Shown: piece after piece, positions 35,401 to 46,813 of the stretch
Layout: every line of letters begins with the position of its first letter
Numbering within the stretch: position 1 is the first letter of the stretch
Source of the DNA: Deuterostichococcus epilithicus
Lineage: Eukaryota; Chlorophyta; Trebouxiophyceae; Prasiolales; Stichococcaceae
Assembly: GCA_033439295.1 (NCBI GenBank)
Contig: JAVTLE010000007.1
Coordinates: forward strand, 1,302,001 to 1,366,000
Length of the DNA: 64,000 nucleotides
Direction of reading: 5' to 3'
Program-made: the position numbers and the translations under genes
Notes under the pieces: model-generated
What the model saw: only the letters and a program-made list of their open reading frames with translations
Databases searched by the model: none
What the model was told of the DNA's origin: nothing

Positions 35401-38400
35401 TCGTGGCTGCTGTTTAGAAAATCGCCGCATTTGCATCTGAACCGACACCAAGCCGTACTTCACTCGCAGCTTTCGGCAGGCCACAAGCGTTGGGACCCTG
35501 CTCTGCAGGGGGCGGAGGCGCGAAGCCTGGATCCCGGCGCCCCTGCGGCCTCGAGCGCTGCAGAGCCCGCCGCCGCCAANCGCCCGGCGCAGCCGCCGGT
35601 GCCCACCCGTGCGGCAGCGGCCGCCGCGCAGCAGCGCATGGACGCAGCCCTGCAGCAGCAGAAGCCCTCCACAGCGACAGCGGCAACGGCGCCACCCCAG
35701 GCCGCGGCCAAGCCCAAGGCGCCTGCGCTGCCGCCGGNGCCGTCGCGCGCCGCGGCCGCGGCGGCGCAGCAGCGCTTTGCCGCGAGCTTGGGCGGCGGCG
35801 CCTCAGCCGCGAGCTCGGCAGCGGCCTCTTCACCTGCCGGCACAGCTCCAGGTACTGTCATGCAGACATCCACGCCTGCTCGGCATCGCTGCTGCAACCA
35901 GTCCCTCAATTGACTGCGTGCATGAGCGCTGCACACTGTGCGCTGCTCACTCAAGGGGCAGCAGTCCTGGAGCTTGCCGTCCCAACTGCCGCTTTCGAAT
36001 CTGCCCAAAACTTCGCTCGTGTCGATGTGTACGAGACCTCAACACTTTGTTTGTCGTTGCAGCAGGCGGCACTGCGCCAGCTGATGGGGCCTTGTCGTTT
36101 GGCGGCGCATTTTCTGCCCCGAGCTTCTCTTTCGGCGGGAGTGCACCGTCCCTCGCCCTGCCTGCAGCCAGCAGCCAGCCGCCCGCTGCGCAGGCCGCTT
36201 CGGCACCCGCAGGCCCGTCCGCGCCGGCCGCGCCGCCTCCGCTGTTCTCCTTCGCCAGCTCAGCAGCGGCGGCGGCGTCGGCCGCTCCCGCGCAGGCCCC
36301 CGCCGCCAGCGCCGCAGATGCTGCGGCAACGGGTCCTGCTGCACCTCCGGCGCCGTTCGGCGCGACGTCCGCAGCAGTGCTGCCCTCCGGCGGCGCACCG
36401 GCGCCGCCCTCACCGCCGGTCGGCGGCCTGTCGGCCGCCTCGCATCCGGCATTGGGGGGCCGAGGGCCNCCGCTCCGGCATTTGGCGCCGCGTCTGCGCC
36501 GGCTGNCATGGCAGCGCCTTTCGGGGCCGCGCCTGCGGCGGCACCTGCGGCGCCTGCCGCAGCCGGCACCACCTTTGCGCCGGCGAGCCCCGTGAAGCAG
36601 GCGGAAGCGGCGGCGTCGCAGCCCTTTGGCTTCACCCCGGCACCGGCGACGGCAGCTTTTGGCGCCACGAGCACCGCAGGTGAGCTTCACCTCGTCTGAC
36701 GTTTTTCGCAACTTGCAATGTTATACATGCGGCCGCGCGGAGCCTGCATGATCCGTCGTGCCCAAGGCTGCACAGAGGATTGGTTTGGGGTGGGCGGCAC
36801 ATCGAGGGACGCGCTTCCAAGGCGACCCGGCGTGCAACGCTCTCCAGTAAATATCAGTGGCGTCAGGAGGAGACCTGGCTGATCGCCATGCACTTCTCGT
36901 AACTCTCGCAGGCGTGCCGGCCGGCAATCTGTTTGGTGGCGGCGGCGGTTTCGGCTCCATGGGCCTCGGCAGCGCCGCCTCATCTACACCGCCCGCGGCC
37001 TCGGCGTCGCCATTCGGCAAGGGCCTGTCGTTTGGCGCCCCCAGCTCGCCGTCCGCGGCGCCGGCGTTTGGTGCGCTCATTGCGAAGCAGGGCTCGTTAA
37101 ACAGAAGCCAGAAGGGTCGCTGGGTCTTCACTCGCTGGGGGTTTGGCGCAGTTCTCTCGGCCACCTCGTAAACTCTCTTTGGTAGCTAGTAGCCTGTGAT
37201 GGAGCACCTCGGCACATACCAGCCCTACTGAGGCGCTACCGAAATCCGACATGCAGGCGCAGCCTCGCAGCCGGCAGCAGCACCGTCGCCCTTTGGCGGC
37301 GCCGCCCCGGCCTTTGGCGCCGCGCCTACCGCCTCCGCGGCGCCGTCCGGCAGTCCGTTTGGCGCGTTTGGCGCCTCATCTGCGGCTTCGCCCTTCAGCA
37401 GCGCGCCTGCGGCTGCCATCTCGCCTTTTGGCGGTGCCGCGGCTTCTGCGCCAGCCCAGAGCAGCTCCCTGTTCAGCGGCGGTGCCGGTTTCGGACAGCC
37501 GGCGCAGCCGGCCTCTCCCTTTGGCGGCGGCGCCTTCGGTCAGCCGGCAAAGCCCGGGGGGCCGGCATTCGGCGCCTCCTCGGGCTTCGGCCAGCCGACT
37601 GCCTTCGGCCAGCAGCAGCCGCCTGCGGGCGGCGGCGGCGCCTTCGAAGAAATGGGTGCGGCTGGCTTTGGGCAGCCCGCTGCCTTCGGACAGCCGGCTG
37701 GCCCCGGTGGCGGCTTCAGCGGCTTTGGGCAGCCGGCCAGCCCGGGCGCCGCGGGAGGCATACCCTTTGGACAGGTGCGACTCCCCGACACGTGCAGCTC
37801 AAGCAGGCAGCAGCACTACTGGTGCAAGGCTCCAAAACTGCTTCGCACATGCAGCGTTTTCATGGACGACGCTGCCGGGGGTGCAGCATTAGTGCAGTTT
37901 CTCTGGTTTCCAGGCGCCGTGATCGCCTGGCGGCTCTCAGATGTAGCGTCTCTGATGCACGCCCGCTCTTGCTGATGCATCTGCGTGCCTATCTGGTACT
38001 GCAGGTGTCGACGCCAGGCGGCAGCGCCACACCCTTCGGCCAGGCTGGCTTCGGCCAACCGTCATCGGCAGCATTCGGCCAGGCGGCGTCACCTGCCTCG
38101 CCTGGGTTTGGCGGCTCAGGTGCACACTTTACGCGGTCAATCATTCTGTGTGGAGAGTGTCACTCTCGAGTTCCATGCTGTGTGACGAGGAGCTGCCACT
38201 GTGCAGAAAGCCTTGCGCTGTGCCTAATCTGCTTAGCACACCTACTCGATGCACTGAGCACACTCAATCATGTCATGACCTCAGGGGGTGGCGGCGGCTT
38301 CGCTGCGTTCGGTGGCGGTGCAGGCAGCAGCGGGTTTGCCGCAGTGGCTCGCGGCGGCGGCGGCTTCGGCGCGGCAGCGGGCGGCAGCCCCGGCTTTGGC

Positions 38401-38472
38401 GGGGGGGCACCGCCGCCAGCACCTGCCACGCCGCCAAGTGGGAACTCGTCCATGTGGGCGCCCCGCAAATGA
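26472..38472 (+). CDS. NUP214: NUP214-type FG nucleoporin (mRNA-export side of the nuclear pore)
   Basis: NUP214 (yeast Nup159, plant LNO1) sits on the cytoplasmic face of the pore and binds the export helicase. First exons: 26472-26661, 26763-26826, 26951-27170, 27382-27618, 27804-27896, 28133-28339, 28630-28735, 28961-29569, 29703-30997, 31233-31896, 32122-32234, 32499-32636, 32858-33037, 33288-33395; all join in phase. The N-terminal beta-propeller runs to about 29110 (SSRHGVVFLSDPRG, AWSPDGRLLAVAAADEVVV, PLLVAATSDAKLHFYTLSHL). It is followed by acidic repeats, a first FG block (29703-30500), a Pro-Ser-Arg repeat block, and predicted coiled coils (32122-33400). After a Q-rich segment comes a dense FG block (about 36060-38472) ending SSMWAPRK. 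The 33.5-35.8 kb part is not fully resolved. N positions at 27471-27478, 35580, 35738, 36469 and 36506 fall inside; the frame breaks at 36469. Family assignment is firm. Confidence 0.9.
29254..29493 (+). repeat. Acidic tandem repeats in NUP214
   Basis: About four imperfect units of roughly 19 residues with the core D/GEEGSVxAxAQxxLPDSS lie directly after the propeller. They supply many SD/E sites of casein-kinase-2 type; phosphorylation there is inference. Confidence 0.75.
29762..30181 (+). repeat. Two 210-bp tandem units in NUP214
   Basis: Units starting at 29762 and 29972 each encode GWGADLLSANAKAAQEAAA, then TAKQIEEAKGG, then a VFNFGIQP/AFNFGIQP FG core. The period is exactly 70 codons. 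The copies differ mostly at silent sites, so this is a fairly recent in-frame duplication under constraint. Confidence 0.85.
30919..35775 (+). repeat. Dispersed PPxPSRxQAAxAQQ motif copies in NUP214
   Basis: Seven copies of PP-(V/L/x)-P-(S/T)-R-x: four followed by (Q/A)-(A/V)-(A/V)-QAQQA at about 30919, 31265, 31395 and 31497, one truncated by a splice site at about 35267, and two diverged (PTRAAAAAAQQ, PSRAAAAAAQQ) at about 35590 and 35725. The four early copies are each followed by a short phobic-Gly core such as STFG or MFGAP. Confidence 0.8.
36469..36469. other. N marking a frame break in NUP214
   Basis: Upstream (PPVGGLSAASHPALGG) and downstream (APAFGAASAPA, then MAAPFGAAP) FG-rich coding lie in different frames either side of this N. 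No splice signals separate them, so a base is probably missing or extra. Confidence 0.65.
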
Positions 38473-39561
38473 CAGGCGGTTTCGGCAGAGGGAATGAGTG
38501 GCGGACAACGCAAGTGACAGGACTTGCAGCAGAAGGGGCGCAATGGGTAGCGGATGATGCAAATGCTGCAAGTACCTTGGCGATGGTATGCCCACACGGC
38601 GAGCACAAGCTTTTGATGGCAGCGTACATGCCGCACAAGGCGAAAATCAGCGATTGCGACTTGTCAGATTCGTGCTGGGTGCTACGGATCCCCCTATGCA
38701 TGAGCTAGATACGGCTTGCCGAAGCCGCCTCCAACATTCTGGGCGGGGTGCGCGAAACCCTGTCCAGGAACTGCTAGTCAGGTGCTGCCCTCGCACATGT
38801 TTGGCTTTCCATGTTGCCCTGACGTTGCAAGTCGTGCATGGCTGTGGGCTTTCCATGTTGTGTCTGTAACATGGAAACAGTCTCGGAACTACATCCGAGG
38901 ATCTCATCTCAGCTGAAACCTGCTGTAAACCCTGTTTCGACGCCTTGAATTTGACGTCGCTTGTCTCTGTCTTGCACGAAAACCATCAGCGCTCCAGAGT
39001 TCAGTCTCGCAATAAAACCTGCAAAGCTAGAGCATTTGACCATGCAACGCGGTCCGCTGTTGCCGTGCTGAAGAATCCAAGAAGTCGGGCATCCCAACGG
39101 CGAACACGGTCCGAGGCTGCCTCCGAGACGTGCGTGTCTCCTCACTAGAGCTCAAGCTACTCCGGCCGTGTTTAATCTACCGGAGCTGCTGTGTGCGCCA
39201 ATAGTGTCACACCGATTTTATAAGCCGATGTGTGCGCCTTTGATGCTGCACGCACGTGCGTAAGGCGCACTAGCTTGTGTACTTGCGTGCAAGCGGCGTC
39301 AGACTTGGTTTGCTTTCGAGGAAAATAGTAACCCATGTTGGGCTGACCGAGGAGGCAGCTGTTTGCTGTCTGCGCGCGGCGCGATGTCAACTCACTAATG
39401 CCGGTGCTTCTCATTGCTGGCTTGGCACCCGCCAGATCTGGCACATGCAATCCTGAGGATTCCGCTCTCCTCGAGGCGCAGGACGGCCAGCGCGTCAGCA
39501 GCGACCACCGCCGCCGCCGCCGTTGCTGCCGCCGCCAACACCACCGCCACAACCAAGCAGC
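38473..39561. other. Intergenic stretch after NUP214
   Basis: These 1.1 kb should hold the NUP214 3' UTR and the promoter of the next gene. Candidate TGTAA polyadenylation motifs (the chlorophyte signal) lie near 38866 and 38930. I find no convincing exon on either strand; the minus-strand open frame at 39172-39699 has no recognisable domain. Confidence 0.4.
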
Positions 39562-41486
39562 ATGGAACCGTTGCAAGCCTGCTTTTGGCAAAGCTGCGGT
39601 CGAGTGGACGCGCTGCTGGTCGCAGTCCTGGCTGGCGGAGATCTTCAGGCACAGGTCCCCCGCACAGAGGGCCGTGACCGACCAGTAACAGCGGACCACA
39701 TAAGTGCCCTGGTGGCAGACGCCGCAGATGAGGACGACGGCATCTTGACCAATGTCAAGCAGGAAAACCCTCGTTTCCTAATCCATTAATGGATGGCTCG
39801 ATGCACTTCATGCCTGGCCTTGATAGTAGATCTTTGCATCAGTGGGCGGGCACGCGGCTTTCAGCCTGTGCTGAAGCCCAGCGAAGCCCAGCCTACCAGT
39901 GGCTGGCACCATGTCGTTTTGAGGAGCTGCCGGCCCGCGCATGCAGATGGCTGGCTCAATGGTGTTGCCTGTAAATGGGCCTCGGCTGCTGCTCAGCAGA
40001 CGTTATGTGAGGCGTGTGTCTTGTCTTGCAGATTGTGCTGCTTGCGGTCGCAGCATCCTGCGCTGGCGAACTGCCGCAGTCGCAGGGGTCGATTGTACGG
40101 CAGGAGCTGGAGCAGCAGCTGATTGTATATGGTCATGATGCAGTCGTCCTGTGGCATCGACGTCTGACGGTGTGCACAGCCTCGCTCTACTGCTGCCTTG
40201 AACCACTTCCAGACTAGGGTCAAAGATTCTGTATCATGCTGCATGTGGCTGGCCTACCTGTGACGACGCTCGCTCCTGCCGGCCTGCTGTGCAATACCGC
40301 TGCTACTGGGTGGCCACAGGACTCGTGGTGTGCATTGGCCCGAGAGATGCTCGACTCTGCCAACCCCGAGGCGCACGCGCTGGCGTTCTCCACTCTGGGC
40401 GGCGCTTTTGAGGGTCAGACGCCTGCCACGCTGGCAGCAAACCGTGAGGTGGGACTCCAGTGCGCGGGCTGTCATGTCACGTCGCCCAAGCCATGGCATG
40501 CACATGCGGTTTGCATGGCTTCAGCAGAGCGGGCAAGCCGGCCTGGCGGCAGCTGAAAGGCTGGCACGTCTTGCAGTACAGGTGCTGCTACACAACGTCA
40601 ACATCATGGCGGCCATAGTCGCACGCACACGCGAGTGGCTGATGAGGCGCAATTTCCGGGTTACAGAAATGGGCCTTCTTTGCATTGACGCCATAACCCG
40701 CGGCGCAGGTGTCACAGTACCCGCTACAGTCATGACACATGCGATCCTCAAGATCTGGATGCGCCGAAAGACATGTTATCTATTTTTATAACTTGAATAA
40801 ATAATTTATCACTCCAGAATGGTCCTGCAGTCGCAGTCGGTTTCGTGCAGCTTTGTGGCCCATTGGGTGCTCAACCCCAGCCGAGGGGGTCCTGTATGTC
40901 ATCGCCCGCGCGCCCCTTCTGTCAATCGCCGCTGCATACAGCTGATGCATGGTAACTTCTGCTCGCGCGATGTATGGTGGCTGAAGACCTCAATGCGTTT
41001 GTGCAACGCAGGCAGTCAACGAGTGCAGGGCGTTCTGCAGGCCACCGGCTGCGCTGAGCTGGTCGCTCAGTCTCAGCAAGCCGGCCGGGACGATGATGAA
41101 GCGGTGCGCTACCAGGGGCAGGCTTGCTGCCCAGACGCATGTCTGTCCAAGCATTGATGGCTGCACATGACTTGCCTTTTCACCTGTCGCTTGAAGCGCT
41201 CGCTCATGGTCGATTTGACTCATTTTCTAAACCCTTCCTCGATCAGGAGGGCGCTGCCAAGGCGGCAAACATGATCAGCATATCTGAGTGGTGGCTGGGT
41301 TGTCAGCTTGAGGCTGCCCCGGTGGAAGGCGAGGTGGAAGGTTTGCCGTCACCTAGCACAGCAGGGTTGCTTCTGTTGCTTACGGCAGCCGTCCCGCTGA
41401 TCAACTTCATCGGTGTCATACCGCTGGCGGCGGGGGCGGCCTGTGTTGCGGGGCGCCGGCAAGCCCGCCATCGCACTGCTGGCTAG
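39562..41486 (+). CDS. Unrecognised helical protein with hydrophobic C-terminus
   Basis: I do not recognise this gene. A first exon from the ATG at 39562 (MEPLQACFWQSCGRVDALL) is followed by exons 40032-40169, 40320-40448, 40582-40708, 41012-41103 and 41247-41486. The last five join in phase (242 codons including stop). The end of exon 1 is uncertain, with possible donors after about 39654, 39714 or 39756. The protein is rich in amphipathic helices (VRQELEQQLIVYGHDAVVLW, EHALAF-like segments, VTEMGLLCIDAITRGAGS), suggesting an alpha-solenoid. The last exon ends with a hydrophobic stretch (GLLLLLTAAVPLINFIGV) that could be a membrane span. Intron 4, near 40770-40810, is strikingly AT-rich. Lineage-specific or too diverged to place by eye. 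Confidence 0.55.
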
Positions 41487-42175
41487 GGTGAGGACGGCGG
41501 TCGGGTGGTGCAAACGGAACTGATGATCTTGCAGTGGTGCACCTGACACGAACAGCCGGCACGGGACGATGAGATTCGAGTTTCACTGCCATAAGAGTTC
41601 TGCCGCCGTCAGAGATGAGAACGCAGCACTACATACTGTGCCGAAGTTGGATATTCAAGAGCATTGTGTGGCCGTGGCAGTGATGCTGTCATGTCGCGAT
41701 GCAAATTGCAAAATTATGGTAGTACTGACGGCGTGCGTGTCAGAATAGCGTAGAACGCTTATGTTCGTGCGGCTGCCAGCATGATAAGTGCATCAGTGGG
41801 TCAGAATATTACAAAAGTTTGCCTTTCAAATCTGTACTTTCTGTGCATGGAAGTCAGCAAAATATAGCCGCATGCAGTGAGCCGCTCCGAGCATGGCAAC
41901 TCGATGCCGCAAAGGCATGCCGCATAAGGTTTAAATGGTGGGGACCCAATACCCTCCCATCATAAATCCATATTGCAAATGACGACGCCGTCCTCCTGCT
42001 AAAACTGTTCCTTCGAGACTTGATGTAAGCAACGCCTTAATAAACGCTTTGATAGAATGGCCCTGTAGTCTGCCCGAGAATTGCCATCAGTTGGAGGCAG
42101 CCGGCTCGACTTGCAGCTGCCAAAACGCCACCCTCAGCCTGCTGTAAGCCTGAGCTCAGGCCGGCGTGAGCCTCC
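41487..42175. other. AT-rich intergenic stretch
   Basis: About 690 bases between two same-strand genes, clearly lower in GC than the flanks between roughly 41690 and 42060. A TGTAA near 42025 could be a polyadenylation signal of the upstream gene. I see no tRNA, snRNA or coding exon. Confidence 0.4.
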
Positions 42176-44410
42176 ATGATGGACGCAATGGACACAGTGC
42201 CGTACAGGGTGCAGCAGCTGCTGGGGTGCTCTCCGCTTGATGCCCTCGCAGCCATCAGAGGCGCGGCAGCAGCTGCAGTTGACAAGCTGCAGCTGCAGCC
42301 GGGCCTGCTCAAGCTGTCCACGAGCAGCGAATGCCGCACCGTCCCTGTTTCAACAGGCCGTGGAGCTGCAGATGGCCGCCGACAACGACACAGCAACTGC
42401 CGCACCGTCCCTGTTTCAAATGCTGGCCCCTGCGCTGCGGCACGCTGCGGCACCGCCGCACAGTGCTGACCTGATGGGGGTGGCAGCCGGGCTGGAGCTG
42501 CTGGCCAGGCCAGGCTCCCAGCTCACACGACCCAGCTGCCAGCTTGGGTCACCATTTGCTGCATGCCTGCTTGTGATGCAACAATGGTCTGCGCATGTTA
42601 CAAGTTGCATGAACCCCAGTCATTTGGACACGGAAGAGATCAGCGTCTGCAATGCTGGAACGCACGTGTGCTTCTCTGCCTGCAGACATGGCCGAGCTGT
42701 TCATGCAGAAGGTGCTCATGCCGTGTGTCACGGCAGCTGCCGGCATGCCGTCACTGCAGTGGGGCGCGCCGCCACCACCGGGCAGCGTCTTTTTGGAGGA
42801 CAATATCTGGTCCAAGGGCCTGCCAGCGCTGGCCTGGGGCGACTCGCTCGTGGTGGCTCTCACAGGTGATTATTACCTAACATGCATGCTCACAAACTCT
42901 GCGTGCTGTTGAGCTCTGTTCCTCATGGCATGTGTTGACCTCCCCCTGCACCTAGTGTGTAGCCATCTGCCCATCTCTTCATGCAGATGCACGCGAGGCC
43001 CACACCTAATTGCTTGATGCACGTGCTGTTGACTTTAGTCCTGTTCTGAGATACATACCTCGTGTCTCTGCAGTCTGCTTTCCGGCCAAGCCTGCCGCTG
43101 TGCTGCCGTTCCTGGTGCCGTCACAAAGCCACACTGCCGTCACCTCGCTCAGCACGGCCTCGTGGCGCCACCTCGGCTTCAGCGAGCAGTGGCTGGAGCA
43201 GAAGAACGGCAAGACGCAAACCGTCAACCTGCAGGGCATCTTCCAGGACGTGGCACTCTGCGCTGGTGCAGCACATACAGTAGGCCATGGCCCACTTGCG
43301 CCACAGGTCGTTCGATCATGCACGTTTTGTGTCCGTCTCCACATGCAGTCCACAAACACAGCATCGCCAGACCGTTACTACTGCGTATGCCTGCTGCAGG
43401 AGCTGTTATGGGCAGCAGGCTAAAGCTTCGCTAGCTTATATCTATGAATGAGCTTTTTGTCTTCTGTGTTCGCAGGTCCCCTGCAACGCAGGTCCCCTGC
43501 GGCCTAATACCATGAGCCTGGCTCTGCTGGTGGAGCTACGGGCCTGCATCCCCGGAGCTACGGGCCTGCCGCAGCCACAACAGGAAGCAGCCGCTCCAGC
43601 TGCCACCGCCACCGCCGTCACCCCGGCGGATCAGTCGATGTCGGTGCTGTTGCTGCACAGGCGGCTGTGGCAGCGCATCGACTTTGCCGTCAACCAGCGG
43701 GAAGTGCATCGCTGGGGTGACATCGTGGATGACGCCCACAAGATGCAGGTGCGGGTTTGATTGTGGCAGACTGATCGATCTGGCACCTGTAGTAGGAGAC
43801 GGGCATGTTATGGGCGTCGTCTGTGAGCTCTTCATCCCATCCCCGTCTTCGAGATCTCCCCCTAATCATGGGTGCTGATGACCTGCGCACATGGCTACTG
43901 GCTGATCGGCTTCATTGGCAGCCTGCTGGTTGCAGTATGGCGCTACTGGTTCAAAAACATGTCAGTCAGGACCGCTGCAATAAAATGCTTCACCGTCCTG
44001 TGGTGTGCCGGAGAGGCGCATGTGCTGTTTCAGGTGCGCTTGCAGGCTTACAATGGCCTTCGCGAGCCCCTGTGATCGACTTTGTACAACGACCTGCCTT
44101 GTGTCATTCAGAGCAAGTGCTGACTCCTCACGGGTTGACATGAAATGTCACGGCATGACATGCTTTAAACATGCAGAGCCCTCGAAGAACGCTTGCCATA
44201 GCATGCGGCTTCGTGGTGGCTGCACCTGACATGTGGAGAGGCGATGGCATGCTGCAAGCCCTCTTCTTGACTGCCTGGCCTTACGCCGCCTTCCTGGCCC
44301 GCTGCGCCATCAGCATGCGACGCATCATCCTGCGTGGTCTGCTGGCGATGCGAGCGGTGGAACCTCTGCGCCACGACCACAATTTGGACGGCCAGGTCGT
44401 GACGGAGTGA
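42176..44410 (+). CDS. Unrecognised multi-exon protein, possibly membrane-associated
   Basis: I do not recognise this gene. Supported coding pieces are: about 42176-42540 (start MMDAMDTVPY uncertain, then PSLFQMLAPALRH and GVAAGLELLARPGSQL); about 42687-42867 (AELFMQKVLMPCV...WGDSLVVALT), ending at a GTGATT donor; about 43072 on (VCFPAKPAAVLPFLVPSQSH); 43476-43747 (MSLALLVELRACIPG...RWGDIVDDAHKMQ); about 43860-44033 (WLIGFIGSLLVAVWRYWF, a likely membrane span); and 44174-44410 (LFLTAWPYAAFLARCAISM...), ending at the stop at 44408-44410. The hydrophobic segments near the C-terminus suggest a membrane protein. The exons around 42250-42420 contain a 66-base in-frame repeat. It could be part of a family with the upstream gene, but I see no clear similarity. 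Confidence 0.45.
42332..42419 (+). repeat. 22-base direct repeat with 66-base period
   Basis: An identical 22-base segment occurs at 42332-42353 and 42398-42419, giving AAPSLFQ twice, 22 codons apart. It may be an internal coding duplication or a duplicated acceptor region. Confidence 0.7.
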
Positions 44411-44926
44411 GCTGTGGCTGACTTGTGCAACTCGCAAGGCACCTTTCCGCCATCTAAACTAGCAGGCGAAGGTTGCACGGCAAAGCTCCACGCGGCAGAT
44501 GCTTTTTCAAGCATTGCAGTAACATGACATCAGGAGGCACCGCTTGTGAGGGGTAGAGCACACGAAGTGGCATCGATCCGGCAGCATTTGGCTCATCTTG
44601 AACATCTCTCATTATGTGATGCCTTGAAACCACGTGCAAGTCAGGCTGGAAAGTACGAGTCAACAAAACCTGCAATGGCTGTGCCAGCTTCGTAATGCAA
44701 GTTTGTACATCAGATGCGGTCCGGTAAGAATTTCGCGGCAGTTATTCGCACGGCTTGCGAATTCGATTCACGCGCAGATTGCGCGTGCGATTTGACACAC
44801 CTCAGGCCTGCGTGCAGAAAAATCTTGCATATCAATTGCAGGCAGGCACATGCCCTGCAACACTTCAAGCCTGGATGCCATGACGCTGGCACCGTTGCAG
44901 CTCAATCATCATCATCATGATCATGA
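44411..44926. other. Convergent 3' region
   Basis: These 516 bases separate a plus-strand stop (44410) from a minus-strand stop (44927). GC is lower than in neighbouring exons, and there is a short ATCATC run near 44905. Nothing else is seen. Confidence 0.4.
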
Positions 44927-46813
44927 TCAGTCCGTCCTGGCGCAAATGCGCACGCAAGGGTCTGAGGCAGTCGAGCTATAGCCACCAGCTGGCGATGCAG
45001 GCGGAGCCGCAGCTGCAGCGGCGCGCGGCCCAGGCTGCATTTCTGCATGCCCTGCACATCGATGCCACGCAGTCAGCCGAGAGTGCATGCTGGTGACGGT
45101 GATGGCCATGGCCCGACCTGCTGGGCACACACCCCACCAGCTACAGCACAGTCAGTGCCTGGGCTTGGTGGTCCTGCTGCAGCTCCTTTGTGGCAGGAGG
45201 CGGGCATTGCCACTCAGTGACACCTCAGACACCTCACTCAGTGGCAATTGCCGCAAGCTTCACACACCTGACTGCCATGACGGCTTGCTGGCGCGCCATC
45301 ATCTGTTTCCTGTGCGTCAACAGCGGCGAGGACCGCACTTGTGCGCTCGTACAACAGCTGCAGAATAATCTCCTCTGGCGACCAAGGCTTTCGTAGTTTT
45401 TCCCTCTGCTGCGCCGACGCATTGCCATAGCTGTTGTCCTCAGCAGGCTGACTGCCGGCGCCTGCGTCTGACCGAGTCAGCACGGCTCTGCCTTCCTGAT
45501 GACCACCATCAGGCCGGCCACGGTACCAGCACCAAAATGCGTCGCACAGCTTCTCCATCTCGCAGCCTGCAATTCGACAGCAGACCCCCGCCTCAAGGCA
45601 TCAGCATCTCATTATTCCAATCCAGGCCACACAGAGATTCTGCGCTTGCAGTCACTTGTGGGCTCGCAAGTCGTTGGCAACAACTGCGTCGCCGTGGTAA
45701 TATTGCACCTATGATGGCGTCAGAGAATAACGTGTGCCTCGCCAAATACCCTCTGGCTGCCGGTCGACTATGGGTTATCCCGCCGCCGCTGGTGCCCCAG
45801 CTCAACACAGCAGGTGTGCTGTCGTCATCCAGCTCCTCCAGGTAATCATCGTCTGTTGCCGACCGCCAGGGACCCACAGCAGCCGCTCTGGCACCCAGTC
45901 GCTGCTGCCGTCTGAGAGAGTCAATGCCGGCCAGCAGCTCATTGGCACCAGCTGCGTGCAGTTTTATTACCACATCATCAGGGCATGAGTACGTGAGGTA
46001 CCAGCAGGCATAGGACGCATACATGCTTGCAGGCTAGGAAGCTTGCACGATGCATTGCCATACCAAACCTGTCCACAGATCCTCTGCAACAGGTGGCATC
46101 CGGTCGCGCAGCAGCGCATTGGCTGCAGTCGAGCTGGCAATGGACGCAGCAGAAGGGGAGTGCAGCGGCTCGCTGCCATCGAGGCTCATGACTCCAAGAT
46201 CAACCGGAACGCTCTGAAACGATGAGCCTGAGCTGTGGGACTCGTTGTCGGACTGGTATTCCATTGTTATGTTGCGTGCTGGCGTTTGAGGTATTGCTTT
46301 GCAAACGGGACAGTAAGAAGGTTGACAGAAGTTGACGGGCACCGGGTTTGACGTTGTCACTCCCGAGGCATCGTCGCAACAAACCCTCACTCTGAGATTG
46401 GTGCATTTAGCGATTATAGGAGCCTCGAAGCGATCTCTCTATACTGAACCTCGGCACAGCATCATCCACACACAGCATCATCTGAAGTGGGCCAGCCACG
46501 CAGTACTTTGACCGCCAGTAATTCATCTGGCGGCGAGCCGCGAGAGAGGTACGCGTCAGCGTCAGGCTGACAATGATGAACCCAAATATCATCTCCGATA
46601 ATGAAATTCCACTCTGTTTGCTGACGATGAATGCCGATGGCATGGTTGAGTCCAAAAACCCTTCATGAATCCGGAAAGAGCATTTCCTGTCACCGTCGCC
46701 GCGCCCATCACCTGTTTCGAGAACCATGCCGCTGCCAAGCTTTGAAGCCGTGAAGCGGCCGCTCTATATAGAGCCATGTTGCGCTGCCTAGCAGTACCGC
46801 CTTGCTCAGCCAT
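44927..46813 (-). CDS. Unrecognised 375-residue protein with one membrane span and a Cys motif
   Basis: I do not recognise the family. The exon model is nevertheless clean: 46813-46712, 46613-46507, 46391-46069, 45951-45709, 45566-45339, 45051-44927, joining in phase to 1128 bases (375 residues). A short basic N-terminus (MAEQGGTARQRN) is followed by a single hydrophobic helix (SEMIFGFIIVSLTLT, about residues 38-53). Then come a Cys cluster (VCCDD...CQPSYCPVC, possibly metal-binding), a Ser-rich stretch, an acidic patch (ATDDDYLEELDDD), a helical block (KPWSPEEIILQLLYERT) and an Ala/Pro-rich tail. Exons 1-3 look lower in GC than those of the neighbours. It is probably a membrane-anchored protein with a soluble C-terminal part; function unknown. 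Its 3' end faces the unknown gene at 42-44 kb. Confidence 0.72.

Noticed and set aside
39172-39699. 175-codon minus-strand open frame
   Set aside because: It overlaps the proposed first exon of the plus-strand unknown gene and has low-complexity Arg/Trp content typical of antisense of Ala/Pro/Gln codons.
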